Source: Rhyacophila brunnea
Taxonomy: Eukaryota; Arthropoda; Insecta; Trichoptera; Rhyacophilidae
Direction of reading: 5' to 3'
Assembly: GCA_022495005.1 (NCBI GenBank)
Contig: JAGYXB010001749.1
Span: 2,108,001-2,172,000 of the forward strand
Length of the DNA: 64,000 nt
Part shown: positions 11,635 through 23,330 of the stretch, one piece after another
Position numbering within the stretch: the first letter of the stretch is position 1
Layout: every line of letters starts with the position of its first letter
Notes under the pieces: generated by a model
The model's database searches: none
Told to the model about the DNA's origin: nothing
What the model saw: only the letters and a program-made list of their open reading frames with translations
Made by a program: the position numbers and the translations under genes

Positions 11635-11939
11635 GACACCCTCCACATCTGGTTTAGAATAAAAAGTTTCATTAATTTATATTTATATCATGGGGCAGAT
11701 AACACATAGCGATATCTCAAGTATTTAACCTGCATGATACCACTTTATACCTACATTTCGTGTAACTTTATGCATATAAAAGAGCAAACATCGCATTTAA
11801 ATAGTTTATCTACAGAATGCGTCATTTTTTGTGTTTCAAAGTGTCCCACAAATAACGCCGATGAAATACAATTTTAGGTTATTATTAATTATAATTGTAA
11901 CTTATAACTTATTACTAATTATAACTTTAAAATAAAGAA

Positions 11940-12500
11940 AAGATACATTTTATTTATTTATTTAGATTATTAGATTATTAGATTATTAAGATTAAGATTA
12001 AGAAAACAAAACATTGTGGACATAAAAAATCAAAATTCAGGACTTTCACAACATGAAATTTATATTATAATAAATACTACTCTCACAAGAAAATAATAAT
12101 AATAATAAAAAAAAACATAAACAATTATATACAATAAAATAAAGTTTTATAAACAAAATACAATATCATTGAAAATGTCTATTTAAGGAGCGCATTTACT
12201 AGTCTTGATAGGCTTGACCCTCGTGATAGCAGGCAAAAATGTTACAAGAGCAGAAGTGACCTACGAGATTCAAGAGAGTGAAAAATGAGCATGCCTTGTT
12301 AAAAGGTAGTCGGAAAGTAATTGTTTGACGAATAATTAAAAGGAAAATAGTTATTTATCTTAAAATAAAGACAACGAAGAAATTTCTTCTGGTTGCTCTC
12401 TAAAATATCTAAAAGAAGCTTGTAGGAAACTTCATAAGGACTCCAGATAATAAACATATTCAAGAATACTACGCACTAACGAGACATAGAGTGTACGAAC
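11940..12500 (-). mobile_element. LINE-B 3' fragment (jockey/CR1-like)
   Basis: The 3' end lies at the low coordinate: a TTTATTTATTTA tail with a GATTATTA/GATTAA simple repeat (11965-12000) followed by the shared UTR AACATTGTGGACATAAAAAA and ACAACATGAAATTTATATT. Towards 12500 it matches the LINE at 30165-30985 (TGATAGGCTTGAC, AGAAGTGACCTACGAGA, AATAAAGACAACGAAGAAAT, AAGAATACTACGCACTAAC). The upper end is abutted by the TTAGG-containing MITE starting at 12505. The coding part is too decayed to read. Confidence 0.75.
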
Positions 12501-12504
12501 ATCG

Positions 12505-12898
12505 TATCCGGAAATTTGTACGCAAACAGTTCACCGCAGGACATTTATTCGTGCGCCGCAGTATGTGAAACATGAGTTCGTGTAACATTTAATCAAATAA
12601 TGAGTTCTTCGTTGAACATTTCACCGTGGAGTATATTTGTACGTATGCTACAATATGTGGCAAATTTTATGAGATGTCTTTACTAGGTTAGGTTAGGTTA
12701 GGGTTAATCTAATTGGAACAGTACTATTTGCAAACTATCGCCGCATTTTGTAAGATACGTACAAATGTATTCCACGGTGAAATGTTCAACGAAGAACTCG
12801 TCATTTGATAAAATGTTATACGAACTCATGTTTCATGTACTGCGGCGCACGAATAAGTGTCTCACGATGAACTGCGTACGTACAACTTACATGTAACC
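12505..12898. mobile_element. TIR element with internal TTAGG repeats, family B1 copy 1
   Basis: Terminal inverted repeats of about 130 bp: the left arm has TATCCGGAAATTTGTACG, ATTCGTGCGCCGCAGTA, GAGTTCTTCGTTGAACATTT and CACCGTGGA; the right arm carries the same in reverse and ends TACATGTAACC. The centre (12684-12715) is TAGGTTAGGTTAGGTTAGGG followed by TTAATCTAATTGGAACAGTA. The second copy at 50264-50668 is very similar. Its outer ends resemble family B2. No coding capacity; superfamily unknown. Confidence 0.85.
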
Positions 12899-13544
12899 GT
12901 ACGGACATAGTACAAGATTAAATTTGCCATTTATTTGTCGAAAATGTGTACAATATTGGATATCCAGTATTGCAGAAACAGTCACTATTACGTACTATAA
13001 TATATTTTTAACCAATATTTTTACAATACCTAATAAAAATATGTCAGAATATTTTATTTTATTTATTGAAGAAAATGTTTCATGTAAACAATAGATTGAT
13101 AGATTTTTCCGTGTGTCAAAATAAATTGAAATGCTTAACCAGTCTTTGTTGAGTAAAGTTGTCCCAGAATACTGGATGTTTATCAGGACACACGTCACAG
13201 TTTTTAATATCGAGAAGCAAGTATACCTACAATGAAGTATAATTTTTTTATGAACACGTTTAAGTAAATCGAATATACTCAAAAGTAACCCATTAAAGTC
13301 AAAACTATCATACGCATATTTATTTAAAATCTTACCTTTATTAAAATATATTACTTATTTGAAAAACTCTGAAAATGAAGAAAGGTTTAAGTCAACTCCA
13401 GCTATCACCATTTCTCAGTACCTATAATTAATAGATGTTAGAAAAACGTGATATGTAGTTAACTAGTAGCAACCGTATTGTGTCCGTTCTAGTATCTAGT
13501 ATGTCTTCTTTTTACTTAAGAAGTTCTTCGATGTCCGTTTTAAC
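12899..13544. other. No recognisable gene
   Basis: AT-rich sequence; a 95-codon minus-strand frame resembles nothing I know. Confidence 0.45.
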
Positions 13545-13800
13545 TCCGTCGCACATACAAAGTCGTCTTGACTACAACACGTCGAATTTGTCGATGTGAA
13601 CACGCGTAACTGTTCAACCAAATCGCTTCGGATGTTGATATATTAAACCTACGTGAAGATGAGTAGGTATAGGTAGGCATTATTTTATAAATTTTTAAAA
13701 AAATGTGTCTACTTAGCTCATTTGGTGTGCTTTATAATTTATATTTTTTATAATTTTTGTACCTTTTACTTTATTTTTCATACTGTTTTTTGTGATACTG
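13545..13800 (+). mobile_element. LINE-A 3' fragment
   Basis: Plus-strand match to the 3' coding end and UTR of the LINE at 32.8-34.5 kb: GTTCAACCAAATCGCTTCGG, TGTTGATATATTAAACCTAC, then TGAAGATGAG, CATTATTTTATAAATTTTTA and TAGCTCATTTGGTGTGC. In LINE-A these encode the C-terminal MFNEIASGVDIFHLREDE region. 5'-truncated; its 3' end runs into the foldback arm at 13915. Confidence 0.65.
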
Positions 13801-13914
13801 CATATATTTATTTCTTCTTTACACTGTTTTAATATTATGAAGATATATAGAAACTCTTTCAAGAGCATGTTAAAATTAATTTTATGATCGTGTATAACAA
13901 ATGCACTGTAAATG

Positions 13915-14345
13915 AAATAATTACATGATAAAAAGAACTTTTTATATACAACGTTTTTAAATTTTGACTTGACTAGCTTAAACAATCAAAAAAATTGTAC
14001 TTGATAGAAATAATACTGAAATGTCATTTTGACATGTCACATTGATTTCCATAGTAACGCACGTATATATTCATAATTTAGTTGCTAGGACCCCAGACCC
14101 CTAGCAACCAATAATGGTGTCGAAATAACTTATACAAAACAGAATTAACTGAAAATGAATTCAATTCTACTCAAAGATGGCTAAAAGAATTAAAAGAATA
14201 CATTGGCATCGTGTTCTGATATATTCTAAAAGTTAAAATGTCTATGTAGTCTGGAAGTTAGTTAAACATCGATTGCAAGATTTGTACCGGACAAAGAACC
14301 ACCGGACAAATAAGAGTATGAGCTAAGAAAAACGTTGTAAAATTA
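13915..14345 (+). repeat. Solo arm of long foldback element A
   Basis: Matches the left arm of the element at 46140-49236: ATAAAAAGAACTTTTTATAT, TTGATTTCCATAGTAACGCA, a hairpin GTTGCTAGG...CCTAGCAAC (about 14080-14107), CAGAATTAACTGAAAATGAA, CATTGGCATCGTGTTCTGAT and CCGGACAAAGAACCACCGGA. No opposing arm follows within 1 kb, so the copy is incomplete or recombined. Class unknown. Confidence 0.75.
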
Positions 14346-14990
14346 ACAAAATTAACACGTCACTCTTTTGAAATGAAATCACGACGAACAGCTGTCTTTG
14401 TCATCGATTTGAGTGTTACATAGCTTATCCCACAATTGTTACAGTTGCCCTGTAGATAAAATAGGTAGTTTGTTTTCATTGCAATATATTTATTTATATA
14501 TTGCAGTGAAAAAAATAAACATAAGTATATAAATAGGGTAAGTGTGGGGAAAATGTGCCTGAAACGTCTATTTGTATTCGGATTGATTGAATACTTGGTT
14601 TTGAAAATGAAAATATGAAAGCTGTCATAGGAGAAGTGACAAATAAAAGAAAATGATTGATAATGGATGATAGCGGGAGGACTTATGCGGGAAATATATG
14701 TTCAGAAAACAAATATTTCATAATCTGAAAAATATAACTGACATATTTCATGCTGAATGTGGAGACTGGGCGATTGTTATCTATATGGCGCAGTGCCTTC
14801 CGTTACCTAAATATATAATCTATATCTTTAGGTAGACACCTATCTTAAATCCGATAAATTTATCGAAACACTGTCAGATAATACTATTTTTATACATTTT
14901 TTTCTTTAAGCACCACGGTGCACAGTTGTTACATCAGTGTCGTGAAGTTCTGTTTCGGGACAAGGAAGTGTGCAACAACAATCTTTCCAA
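14346..14990. other. No recognisable gene
   Basis: AT-rich; nothing I can support. Confidence 0.5.
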
Positions 14991-15440
14991 ACATATATAA
15001 TTTGAAAACACCTCATATATAATATACCCACTAGAAAAAATCATATTTGAAAAAAATACGATGCTCGACGGGATTTGAACCCGTATAATCACTGATATCG
15101 CGCCAACTGTGCATTAACCAATTATGCTACGAGCCTACTATCTAAGTACGACAATTAAAACTAATAGGTCATAATATATGAAATGCTTATCAATTTGCAC
15201 TATTATTGACTATCGGTTTTTGTGTATTTTTTTTTCAAATATGATTTTTTCCAGTGGGTATATCTGAGGTGTTTTCAAGTTATTTATATTCAACATATGG
15301 AATGTTACATTCTTAAAATCTTGTGAAGTATTCGTTGAATAAGAGAAATGGTTTATTAAAAATTGTTAGCAACTTCAAGTAGACGTTATAACTAAAATAT
15401 TTGGCGAGAGCCGAGCGTCGGTTAAGGTAATTAATATTCC
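14991..15440 (-). mobile_element. Family T element, copy T2, with tRNA-like module
   Basis: TIR words AAAACACCTCATATATAATA and CCACTAGAAAAAATCATATT, then a minus-strand tRNA-like module at 15061-15136: D-arm-like TAGCATAATTGGTTAATGC, T-arm ACGGG TTCAAAT CCCGT and flanking GCTCG/CGAGC that can pair. It is not a credible tRNA gene because the anticodon arm does not fold normally. The rest of the body (AAGTACGACAATTAAAAC, ACTATCGGTTTTTG) follows, and a partly inverted second half runs to 15440. Confidence 0.65.
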
Positions 15441-17085
15441 TTGATTTAATATACAAAAACCGATAGTCAATAATAGCGCAATTTGATAAGAGTTAAAATT
15501 CATGTGTGACCTACGTATTTTTCCGCTAGGTGCCTTTGGTAGGTAGAGGATTCGCATTAAATAAAAACTACTGCCAATAAAAAAAGGTATTTATCGAATT
15601 GAATTTATATTTTTCAACAGGTTGAAAATGGTGATCTTTACGTATGGTATAATTGCCCATGAAATACCCTGTGAAGGCTTTGCTGACGCCTTTGTGTCTG
15701 GTATTTAAAATATATTTTATCAGAAAAAATTGAAATGCGATCGATCTGTTTTGCAGGCTCACTACGGTAATACAAAAAACAAACTCTAAGGTCTAAAAAA
15801 GAATTACCTGAAAATATATTATTTACCTACGCAAGCAAAAACAAGCTTGAAAAACAAAGAATATCATGGTGTGTGTGCTGTAATATACCAACGGTGTTGT
15901 TATTTTTTTATACGTTCAACAGAGCGTTTTAAAAACATAGTCTAGATAATATTATAAATACATCATTTTGTAAATTTTACATTATTAAAATAATATATTA
16001 TTATTTTTTTCAAATTTTATAATAATACAGGTTGTACATTCTTAATTAATCAGAAGAGCCACCAAGATACGAACTATGTAGTGATTTTTTTTAAAAATAT
16101 ATTTGATCCATTCACATTTCAAACAATTCAAAAATGTGATGTTTTGAGATACCAATAGGTAAACAATTTACGTCTAGTAAAGTTTAAAGAAGAGCAGCAG
16201 TTGTTAGAGCGAACGAAAAGCGTATTCTTTACACTATTTAAGTATTTCCCATATCTTTCCACTCTCGAGATCGGTTGTCTGTTTCTCCACATTTCAGTTC
16301 CCATTATTTCGGAGTTCCTTGATTTTGACGTTTACCTATTTTCACAACCTATCAAAAAGTACCATACAATGATGTCGACGTGATAAAAATCATATTAATA
16401 TACAGGTAAGTCATAGGTATTTGTACGACCTTTAGAATTTTCATTTACGATTTATTTACAACCGCTAGCTACAGAATTAATTTAATTAAAATCTTTGCAG
16501 TACACACAATAATATATTGTTGTTTTAATTGAAATTAATTCTCATCGGAGAAGAAAGATGCTCCTTTAGAAACCAACTCATTGTTTTATCGAAAACAAAA
16601 GTACCCATTTCCCTTTATTCGGTTAATATTATTATGATTTAATATAGAAATAACTCTGCGTCTTTCTATTTTCATAATAATTTCCATTATTATCATTACG
16701 CCTGAATGATTTCCAATACAATAAATAATCTTTCATAATATATCAATAACGGGCCACAAGTAAACTCATTAAAAATAAAGTAAATTGGGGCACCCCGCCT
16801 CGAGTAGGGAATAACAGAGGACGATAACAAAAACACGGAAATTTTCGTCTCTAAACAGGCAAACTTTGCTTTGGGCAAACATCTTTACTTGTTAATAATT
16901 GTTCGCCTTGCGTTGATATTAATGTTAGGTCATAGATAAAAGGAATTGTAGCTGATATAAATTCGTAGACTTTTCTAAAAAGTAATAGTATTAAGAAAAA
17001 ATATGACTATTACTTACAAAAAACTTAGGGTTTTGAGAAATAACAATTACTTATTAAAAAAAGATATATATTATATAATATTATA
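15441..17085. other. No recognisable gene
   Basis: AT-rich filler with short frames. TTTTTCCGCTAGGTGCCTTT near 15518 echoes the arm of the foldback at 25.8-26.6 kb. Nothing else is supportable. Confidence 0.45.
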
Positions 17086-17499
17086 CAGTTAACTCCCGAT
17101 TTTACTTGCTCATAATTCACAATATTCAGTTTCTGCAGTTCAATTCCCAGTTATACATTTATATTTCCTGAAATTTACGTCTGAAATATTCAGAATTCAA
17201 TTTATTTGTACACATTCAATTAAATGCATGACATCATTGAACTAAATTTCAGACGCATGTGTGTGTTCTATTTATAGACATTTCTGTTGTTATTTTGATA
17301 TGAAAAATATTGTCAGATCAAAAGAAAAGAAATAGTCTCGGAAAGGTGAAAGAACTCATTGACAAAATAATATGCGCTAAATCAATTTGTATGATTTATA
17401 TATTTTTTTTCAATATCTTATACCTCCCCAATTTACACGTTTCCCCATTGTTAGCATTTTTTGCCTGTCCTTTCAAAAACGTAAATTGGGGTTTAACTG
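17086..17499. mobile_element. pogo/Tigger-like non-autonomous element
   Basis: 414 bp between TA dinucleotides (17084-17085 and 17500-17501). Left end CAGTTAACTCCCGATTTTAC; reverse complement of the right end CAGTTAAACCCCAATTTACG. Internals ACGTCTGAAATATTCAGAAT and CCTTTCAAAAACGTAAATTG resemble those of the element at 28327 (ACGTCGGAAATATTCAAAAT), so the two belong to related families. No transposase remains here. Confidence 0.85.
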
Positions 17500-17617
17500 T
17501 ATTGAAAGACTTTTATATAAAAAGCCCAAAATATGCACCAATTCAATTTGAATGATTTTTTAAAACATATGTATTCGTATGGATTTAAGTTTTTTACTGT
17601 ACCATTTGAGTTTTTTT

Positions 17618-17702
17618 CTTGCGACACGAGTCAGTGTGTATTCGCCATTGGTGAGTGCGCATAGTGCCTGAAGATGCCGAAAGGTGAAATCTGGGTCGCA
17701 AA
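17618..17702 (+). ncRNA. Possible degenerate hammerhead ribozyme motif
   Basis: The core CTGAAGA at 17668-17674 is followed by a 3-bp stem with a GAAA loop (GCC GAAA GGT) and then GAAA. The 3' flank GTCGCA can pair with TGCGAC at 17620-17625, closing a stem III, and GAGTCA lies where a cleavage GTC would be. Stem I is poor: a 7-bp pairing TATTCGC with GCGCATA and wobbles. Hammerheads of this layout are known in Penelope-like elements and some satellites. The reading is inference; no Penelope ORF is seen nearby. Confidence 0.35.
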
Positions 17703-18006
17703 AAACGATTCAAATGAAATAGTACAAAACATAAGCCCATTAGAGTTTCAATTAAAATTCCATCAAGTACCCTCGGTCGATAGTTCAAAACTGTGGGGAT
17801 AATAATAAATGTAAATAATGTATAAAATAATAAATGGGGATACTTCACTAAGTACCTATCCATTATAAAATTCATATGACCACTTTCTTACTTCTCAAGC
17901 CGTCATTACTACCAATCGTATATTATGCAATGGCTTTGTCCTCTGATATTATATTATGTTTCTACTTTAGCATTTAAATTTGCGTTTAAAATATTTTAAT
18001 ATATAT

Positions 18007-18362
18007 CATCATCATCATCAGGGGCGCGATAACCCGGTTTGGGTCTTGGCCTCCTCCAATAGCTCCCTCCACCTGTCCCTATCCAGTGTGGCCGCTTTCC
18101 AATTCGGTACCCCCAGAATACGGCAGTCACTGGCAGCTCCATCCAACCAGCCAATCTTTGGCCTGCCTCTTCTTCTACGCCTTATTGGATTGCTGGACAT
18201 CACTCTCTTTGCCGGTTCATTGTCATTCATACGGTGCACATGACCTAGCTATCGCAGTCTTCCAATCTTAATTGATTGAACTGCCCTGCAATCTTCGTAC
18301 AGCCCGTAGAGCTCAGCATTATATCTTCTCCTTCAATTGCTGCCGTCCCTGATCGGTCCATA
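18007..18362 (-). pseudogene. RTE-type LINE 3' coding end
   Basis: The minus-strand frame reads RRRRRGRPKIGWLDGA, then ASDCRILGVPNWKAATLDRD and RWRELLEEAKTQTGL followed by a stop and a TGATGATGATGA tail at the low-coordinate end (18007-18020). This is the usual C-terminus of RTE/BovB-like retrotransposons in insects (GRP..RW.D ... LG...W...A.DR.RWR.LLEEAKT). Upstream of about 18362 the similarity ends at a (TA)n run, so the copy is 5'-truncated. The HRMNDNEPAK stretch is the preceding HV.RM...R region. Confidence 0.85.
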
Positions 18363-18815
18363 TATATATACGGCGGAGAATTTTTAATATATTATATAAG
18401 TGTACTAAAATATAAAATCATTAAATAAATCTTCAATATCTACTAAAAGTAGGGAAATCATTAATTTATAATCTGTATTCACATATTATATTTCAACGTA
18501 GTCTTACTTATAATAAACACGATATAAAGGTAGACTTTCAAACATATATTTATAATAGTATAATATTTATTAGATAGATGTATTCAATAAAATTATTCAA
18601 TACAAGTTCTATTGTGTATACCCAACAGCGAGTAAGGGTGATGAGGAGATGATGGGTGAATGGACAAACGAGGGGCAGGGGGGGGGGGTGGAGATCAGGG
18701 AGTAAGAGTTATGCGTGTTGACCGGTGACCACACTATACACTAACTCCTTAGCTGTGAAATATATTTTTGACAAGTGTGGCTGTCAACGGATCCATGTGA
18801 CCCAGTTCTCAAATT
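18363..18815. other. No gene; G-rich tract at 18672-18695
   Basis: AT-rich apart from GAGGGGCAGGGGGGGGGGGT at about 18671, a possible G-quadruplex-forming run. Nothing else is supportable. Confidence 0.45.
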
Positions 18816-18985
18816 AGTATAATTTTTTTTATTTGTCATTTATTTATTTAATGATTCACAGGCCATCAGCAGTTTTGAATAACGCTGGCTCGGTGAGAAA
18901 GGCAAATATTGTGTTTTCCCCGGGATCGACCCCAGAACTCACGGGTGGAAGGCCAGCGCCTTACGCACTGCACAAAGAGAGCCGC
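18816..18985 (-). mobile_element. tRNA-derived SINE, family 2
   Basis: On the minus strand: CGGCTCTCTTTGTGCAGTGC, GTAAGGCGCTGGCCTTCCAC and box B GGGTCGATCCCGG, then AAAACACAATATTTGCC and a T/A-rich tail near 18825. A second copy at 42257-42445 shares the head nearly base for base but has ACGAGAG where this has CAAAGAG. Confidence 0.75.
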
Positions 18986-19375
18986 CCCAGTAAAGTGATT
19001 AATGTTTATCACATTAAAATGTTTTTTTCACTAAAAGCCTGGAATACTTGTGTTAGTATTTATTTTAACCGTGTTGAGTTAAATAAAAAGGCTAGAACGA
19101 TCGAACAATCTAATGTCTCACTCGTAATACTCACTCGATCTTTTCACTTCGTAAACACACTCCATACTGTATCTTGTTAGAGAACTTAGTGCCTCGGACA
19201 ATAATACTTACTTTTCAGTTATATTCATGGTATTACTGTATCACCGTACGTCTGTCAAACTCTCAAATAAACACACAATATACATAATCGTCAGACTTCA
19301 GTTCTTCTCATCACTCCTCCATTTCGCATTCATCTCACCTTCTGCCAAAAACGAATATATCGGTAGATTATTGTT
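18986..19375. other. No recognisable gene
   Basis: Nothing I can support. Confidence 0.45.
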
Positions 19376-19600
19376 AATAGTCCCACCAAACCACACTATC
19401 CCGCAGCACGGGACCCTACGCTTGTGTGTAAAGCATCATTTTTTTATGACTGGGAATGTCTCAGGAGGAGTTACCCAAGAGTGAGATCACCATGCACTCA
19501 AATGCGCTTTGAATGAATTTACATGACTTTAAGTCCCATGGAAAAATGGAGCACGTAGAGGTAAAATAAAAATTGTTATTATATTACAAAGGCAAAAAAA
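19376..19600 (+). repeat. Unclassified repeat, second copy at 32.47-32.64 kb
   Basis: Shared ordered words: TGGGAATGTCTCAGGAG, TACCCAAGA, TCACCA, TTCAAATGCG/TTCAAGAGTA, a T..TGACTT word, AGCACG and an AAAATAAAAATTGTTA tail. The A-rich end suggests a retroposon in plus orientation. No protein recognised. Confidence 0.5.
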
Positions 19601-21690
19601 CAACCAAACAATCAACGTGAAAAGATCTTCATGTTGGCAGTATGACGCCGTATTAAATTTGTATTTGTTGCGACCAAGTCGGACGGTTCGATGAGCCCAA
19701 TAGCTGGTAGAACCAACTTCAGCAGTCGTGGGTGCGATCCTATTATTATTTTATTATTTAATCATATTACCCTGTATTTTTGATTGAAAATTGTTAACAC
19801 TTACTTTATGTCATTTCGTAAATGCTTTGAATTTATAATTTTTCATGTATTGTTATATCATATAAAAAAATGAATAGTTTTACTTTTATTTCTAATATGT
19901 TACGAATGTTCAAGTATATCATAATATATTAGCAAATATTACCAGGTGGTAGTAATACTTCTTATATACCTTTTACCTGTCTTCCTCTCTTTCAAAAGTT
20001 TACGTGTATTTTCTGTCTTGCAGTCGTTGTTCCAGAGTTTCAAACTCAATTTTCATTGACTTTTCCGAGTATGCCATCTTTGAACTTGTTGATTTGTCAA
20101 CCAGCGATGCACAGCTGATGGTTCTTCCTCGTCCATATTTTTTCTATTAATTGATTGATTGTGTATGTAGCCAAAGGTTACAATAGGTTACAGCACCATA
20201 TCCTTATTATAATTACCATTAAATGTCTTGGATAACACACTAATTTCTCAATACTCGATATGATATTAACGCACTGTATACATCAGCTGTCAAACTATTA
20301 TGCGAGTATCATTTGTTTTTTTTTTCATGGCCCGATTAAAATAAATGATTCTTCCGATTTTTAAATTTAGAATATGCGTTTATATGTGTAATATGTGTTT
20401 TCATTGAACTAAAGCGCGAAATACATTATGGTGCATATCGCGGACTATCACGCTGTCGCGGCGATAAATTTAGTCTATGGTTTCGTCATTTTGTAGAATC
20501 TTTTGAACGACCACCACCTCTGTAAATTCAATGATGGATAGTGCTAACTCTAATGTATTAGTATTTTGAATTATTATTCATGCTGATTTCAATTAATTTT
20601 AACAGTTTTTACGTGTACCTGCGTACGTTAAAATTACTTGCGATATTATATTCATAGATAATATTTTGAACAGAACCCAACCTGCACACCATAGATAATA
20701 GACAATATTCTTATAGAAAATATATAGTGCCAACCTCTAAAAATAAAAAAACACGCGATTTTGACGCGTGTTGAAAATGTGTAGGCATGTAAAAATGATA
20801 AAAAAACGTTCAAAACGTCATACAGGTGTAGATGTAGTGCGGTTGAACGTGAGGTGACCTCATTGTTGTTCTGGTGATTTCGGCAGATTTTGCCAACTGA
20901 CAATGTTAGTTTAAAGGCTCAAAATGTGCTACGGGATAGGAGCATCAGTCTGATAACATTTAAAATACCAAGAAAAGCTTACTGTGACGTCACGTGATAG
21001 TTCGCAATATGTACCATAATATAATTCGCCCTTAAGAGTACAAATTGCAGATTGTGTATTAGGTTAGTTTTTTAAATTTAAATTCTGTCATATTGTCTCT
21101 GTCTCGCTCTCTTATACACATTTTGATATTTTTTTTCATACGTTACATATTATATATAAGGTAATTTTATTCGGCGTTACGAAAAGATATGTAAGTATAT
21201 AAGAGAATATTGCTCTAAGCTATTAACCTCGTGGTCACAGTAAAGCAAGTAGGGAAAATTTATGAGGGTTGCAGTGGTCTGGTGGATCGAAGACACTAGA
21301 GATGGCCAAATGGCAAACGAAACTTTCTCAAGCCTCAAACTATTATGCGAATAATAATCATATTGGAAATCGCATTGAGAAAAGAAAATCTTTTGCGTTA
21401 GTTCGGGCAAGTGGGCGAGTTGCCTATTGTTTGCATTTGGGACCATGATATAACATTATTATTTTTCTTTGCTATTCTTGATGTGATCTTTACAATATTT
21501 ATCAATGACTTTCTATGGATAATAATCTCTTCTAAATACTTATATTTGATTATTTTTTTACTAGGAAGCATTTATATGCTATAGTTTTTTAGTTAAAGGG
21601 AAAGTCTTTTTTTATCCAATTGAATTTTATTATTGAATAAAAAAAAATGTAGGTATATACTGAGTAAAGAGCGTGTAGGTAATAACAAAA
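19601..21690. other. No recognisable gene
   Basis: AT-rich. Around 19680-19745 a weak tRNA-like stretch (AATAGCTGGTAGAACC, GTGGGTGCGATCC) ends in ATTATTATTTTATTATT and may be a worn SINE. The frames at 20652-20903 and 21177-21446 resemble nothing I know. Confidence 0.4.
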
Positions 21691-22440
21691 ATTTGGAGAG
21701 ATCCTTTCTCTGGTTAGTAATTAAGGTATGTAATAATTATTAATACTTTAAACAATAATAGAATTTAGAAAACCACAGTGTAATTTCGTCGTAATTAGAT
21801 AGGACACACAGAACTTAGCGGTCAGATCAGATGGGCGGAAACCCCTGGGGGCGCGGGTTCGAGCCCGCAGGGTATATACCTATCTGATAACTACCCCTGA
21901 TAACTATCTTAGAAATAGAGAGCATCAGTTGTTTATTCTCTCAGGGTGCAGATCCAACCTGCTACTGGTAATGCCAATTGGGAGGGCGATAACTATGTTC
22001 AACCAAATATCTTCGGCTGTTGATATATTCCACTTGCGAGAGAGTGGGTTAGGTGGACGCTATTTTATAAATTCTTAAAATAGGTCCTCCTTAACAAAGT
22101 CGGGGTACTTCTTTGAACTTCTATATATGTATAATTGCATTGTCACTGCTTTTGTATGTTTATATTATGTTGTCTTTTCATATTTTCATTTCTATCGCTT
22201 TTATTACTTCTTTTTTCTTCTTTATAATAATGTTTCTTGTCATGTTGTGAACGTCTTAAACTTATAATTTGTAATGTCTACAATATGTTAAAAATAAATA
22301 AATTGAAATTGAAAAACAAATTAAAATTATTTTTAAAAAAGATTTTTTCTAGTGGTTTTTTAAAATTATGTATGTTCAATAAACGAAAAGAATTTAGAGT
22401 ACCTACTTCTACCAAACATGAACTTTTAATGTTTCCAAAA
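21691..22440 (+). mobile_element. Family T element, copy T3, split by a LINE-A insertion
   Basis: Left part: body words AGAGATCC, GGTTAGTAATTAAGGT, then a plus-strand tRNA-like module at about 21808-21880 (ACTTAGCGGTCAGATCAGAT, GCGGG TTCGAGC CCGC). The right part (22316-22400) resumes with TTTTTAAAAAAGATTTTTTC, TAGTGG and AAAATTATGTATGTTCAATA, the standard T end. The LINE-A fragment between them is a later insertion. Confidence 0.65.
21893..22315 (+). mobile_element. LINE-A 3' end inserted in family T copy
   Basis: About 420 bp, 5'-truncated, plus orientation: GATAACTATCTTAGAAATAG, ACCTGCTACTGGTAATGCCA, TGTTGATATATTCCACTTGC, TATTTTATAAATTCTTAAAA, then the UTR GTTGTGAACGTCTTAAACTT, ATAATTTGTAATGTCTACAA and a tail AAATAAATAAATTGAAATTG. 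It aligns throughout with the minus-strand LINE at 32.8-33.25 kb. Confidence 0.85.
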
Positions 22441-22680
22441 TAATTATAGTGTGAATTAATTGTCGACTATAGAAAAAAATCGTGGTGTCTGTGCTCAGGG
22501 TGAAAGCAGTTGGGGGTTGTCTTGGAGAGGTACGTCAGTTGGGAGTTGGGTTGTATAATCACTGAGTAGTGAATGGAAGTAGGTAATGTGCGAATCATCA
22601 TCTTGGCTACGTGTTAAAACTGTGAACTAACATGCTCCGCCTATTTTTAACCGCACTTCCATTCGCAGCAACCCACGAAT

Positions 22681-22930
22681 TATATTCATAATTAACCTAA
22701 CATACCATTCGAAAAAATCTTTAAAAAAAATTACAATTCCCAGCGTGATTCGAACGTGCGCCCCTGGGATTCACACCCATGTCCGCTACCAACTAAGCAA
22801 TGTACGTCCTATCTTATTGCGACGAAATTATCTAGTTTTCAAATGATGTATGTTCAATAAAAGAATGTTAAATTCGTAAACCTTGTGAATTGTTCGTTGA
22901 AAAATAAATAGTTTATTACATTATGTATTA
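22681..22930 (-). mobile_element. Family T element, copy T4, with tRNA-like module
   Basis: Minus-strand tRNA-like module at about 22738-22808: TTGCTTAGTTGGTAGCGGAC and CACG TTCGAAT CACG, preceded by ATTGCGACGAAATT. The T terminal words AAAAAATCTTTAAAAAAAAT and GATGTATGTTCAATAAAAGA flank it. Strongly diverged from the other copies in the tRNA-like part. Confidence 0.6.
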
Positions 22931-22949
22931 TACTTATTGTATTCGTTAA

Positions 22950-23330
22950 GAGCGTACATAAGTGAAACGGCAAATAATTTTCAACAGTATGTGGAACGAA
23001 ATTTCGCAGTCGTCACCAGTCGGAGAACGATAGTTGACCAGTTTGTTTTGACCAAATTGACGCACGTCAATTGTTTTTGTGATGGCGTCGGAGGAATATA
23101 TTCTTAAATCGTGTAAAGATAACTAAAAAACATTCCGCATGTACTTGAGAAAGAAAACATGTCAATGAATATACTACTATTATTACGAATATAATAATAA
23201 ACATAACATTTAAAGGACGCATGTTGAATTTTTATGACAAATTATATTTCGTTCGGCTCGCGTTATTTGCACAATCCGCGCATCGCCTAGTCACGATCTT
23301 TTTAGACCATGCCTCAGCTGAAGTATAGCC
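22950..23330. mobile_element. TTAA-flanked non-autonomous element, copy D2
   Basis: Bounded by TTAA at 22946-22949 and 23331-23334. It aligns along its length with the copy at 2148-2507 but carries an extra GTTTTGACCAAATTGACG stretch and many substitutions. Ends: GAGCGTACATAAGTG at left, CAGCTGAAGTATAGCC at right. Confidence 0.65.

Noticed and set aside
15061..15136. tRNA gene on the minus strand
   Set aside because: T-arm and D-arm are good but the anticodon arm and full acceptor stem do not form; it sits in a repeat body with sister copies, so it is a tRNA-like module.
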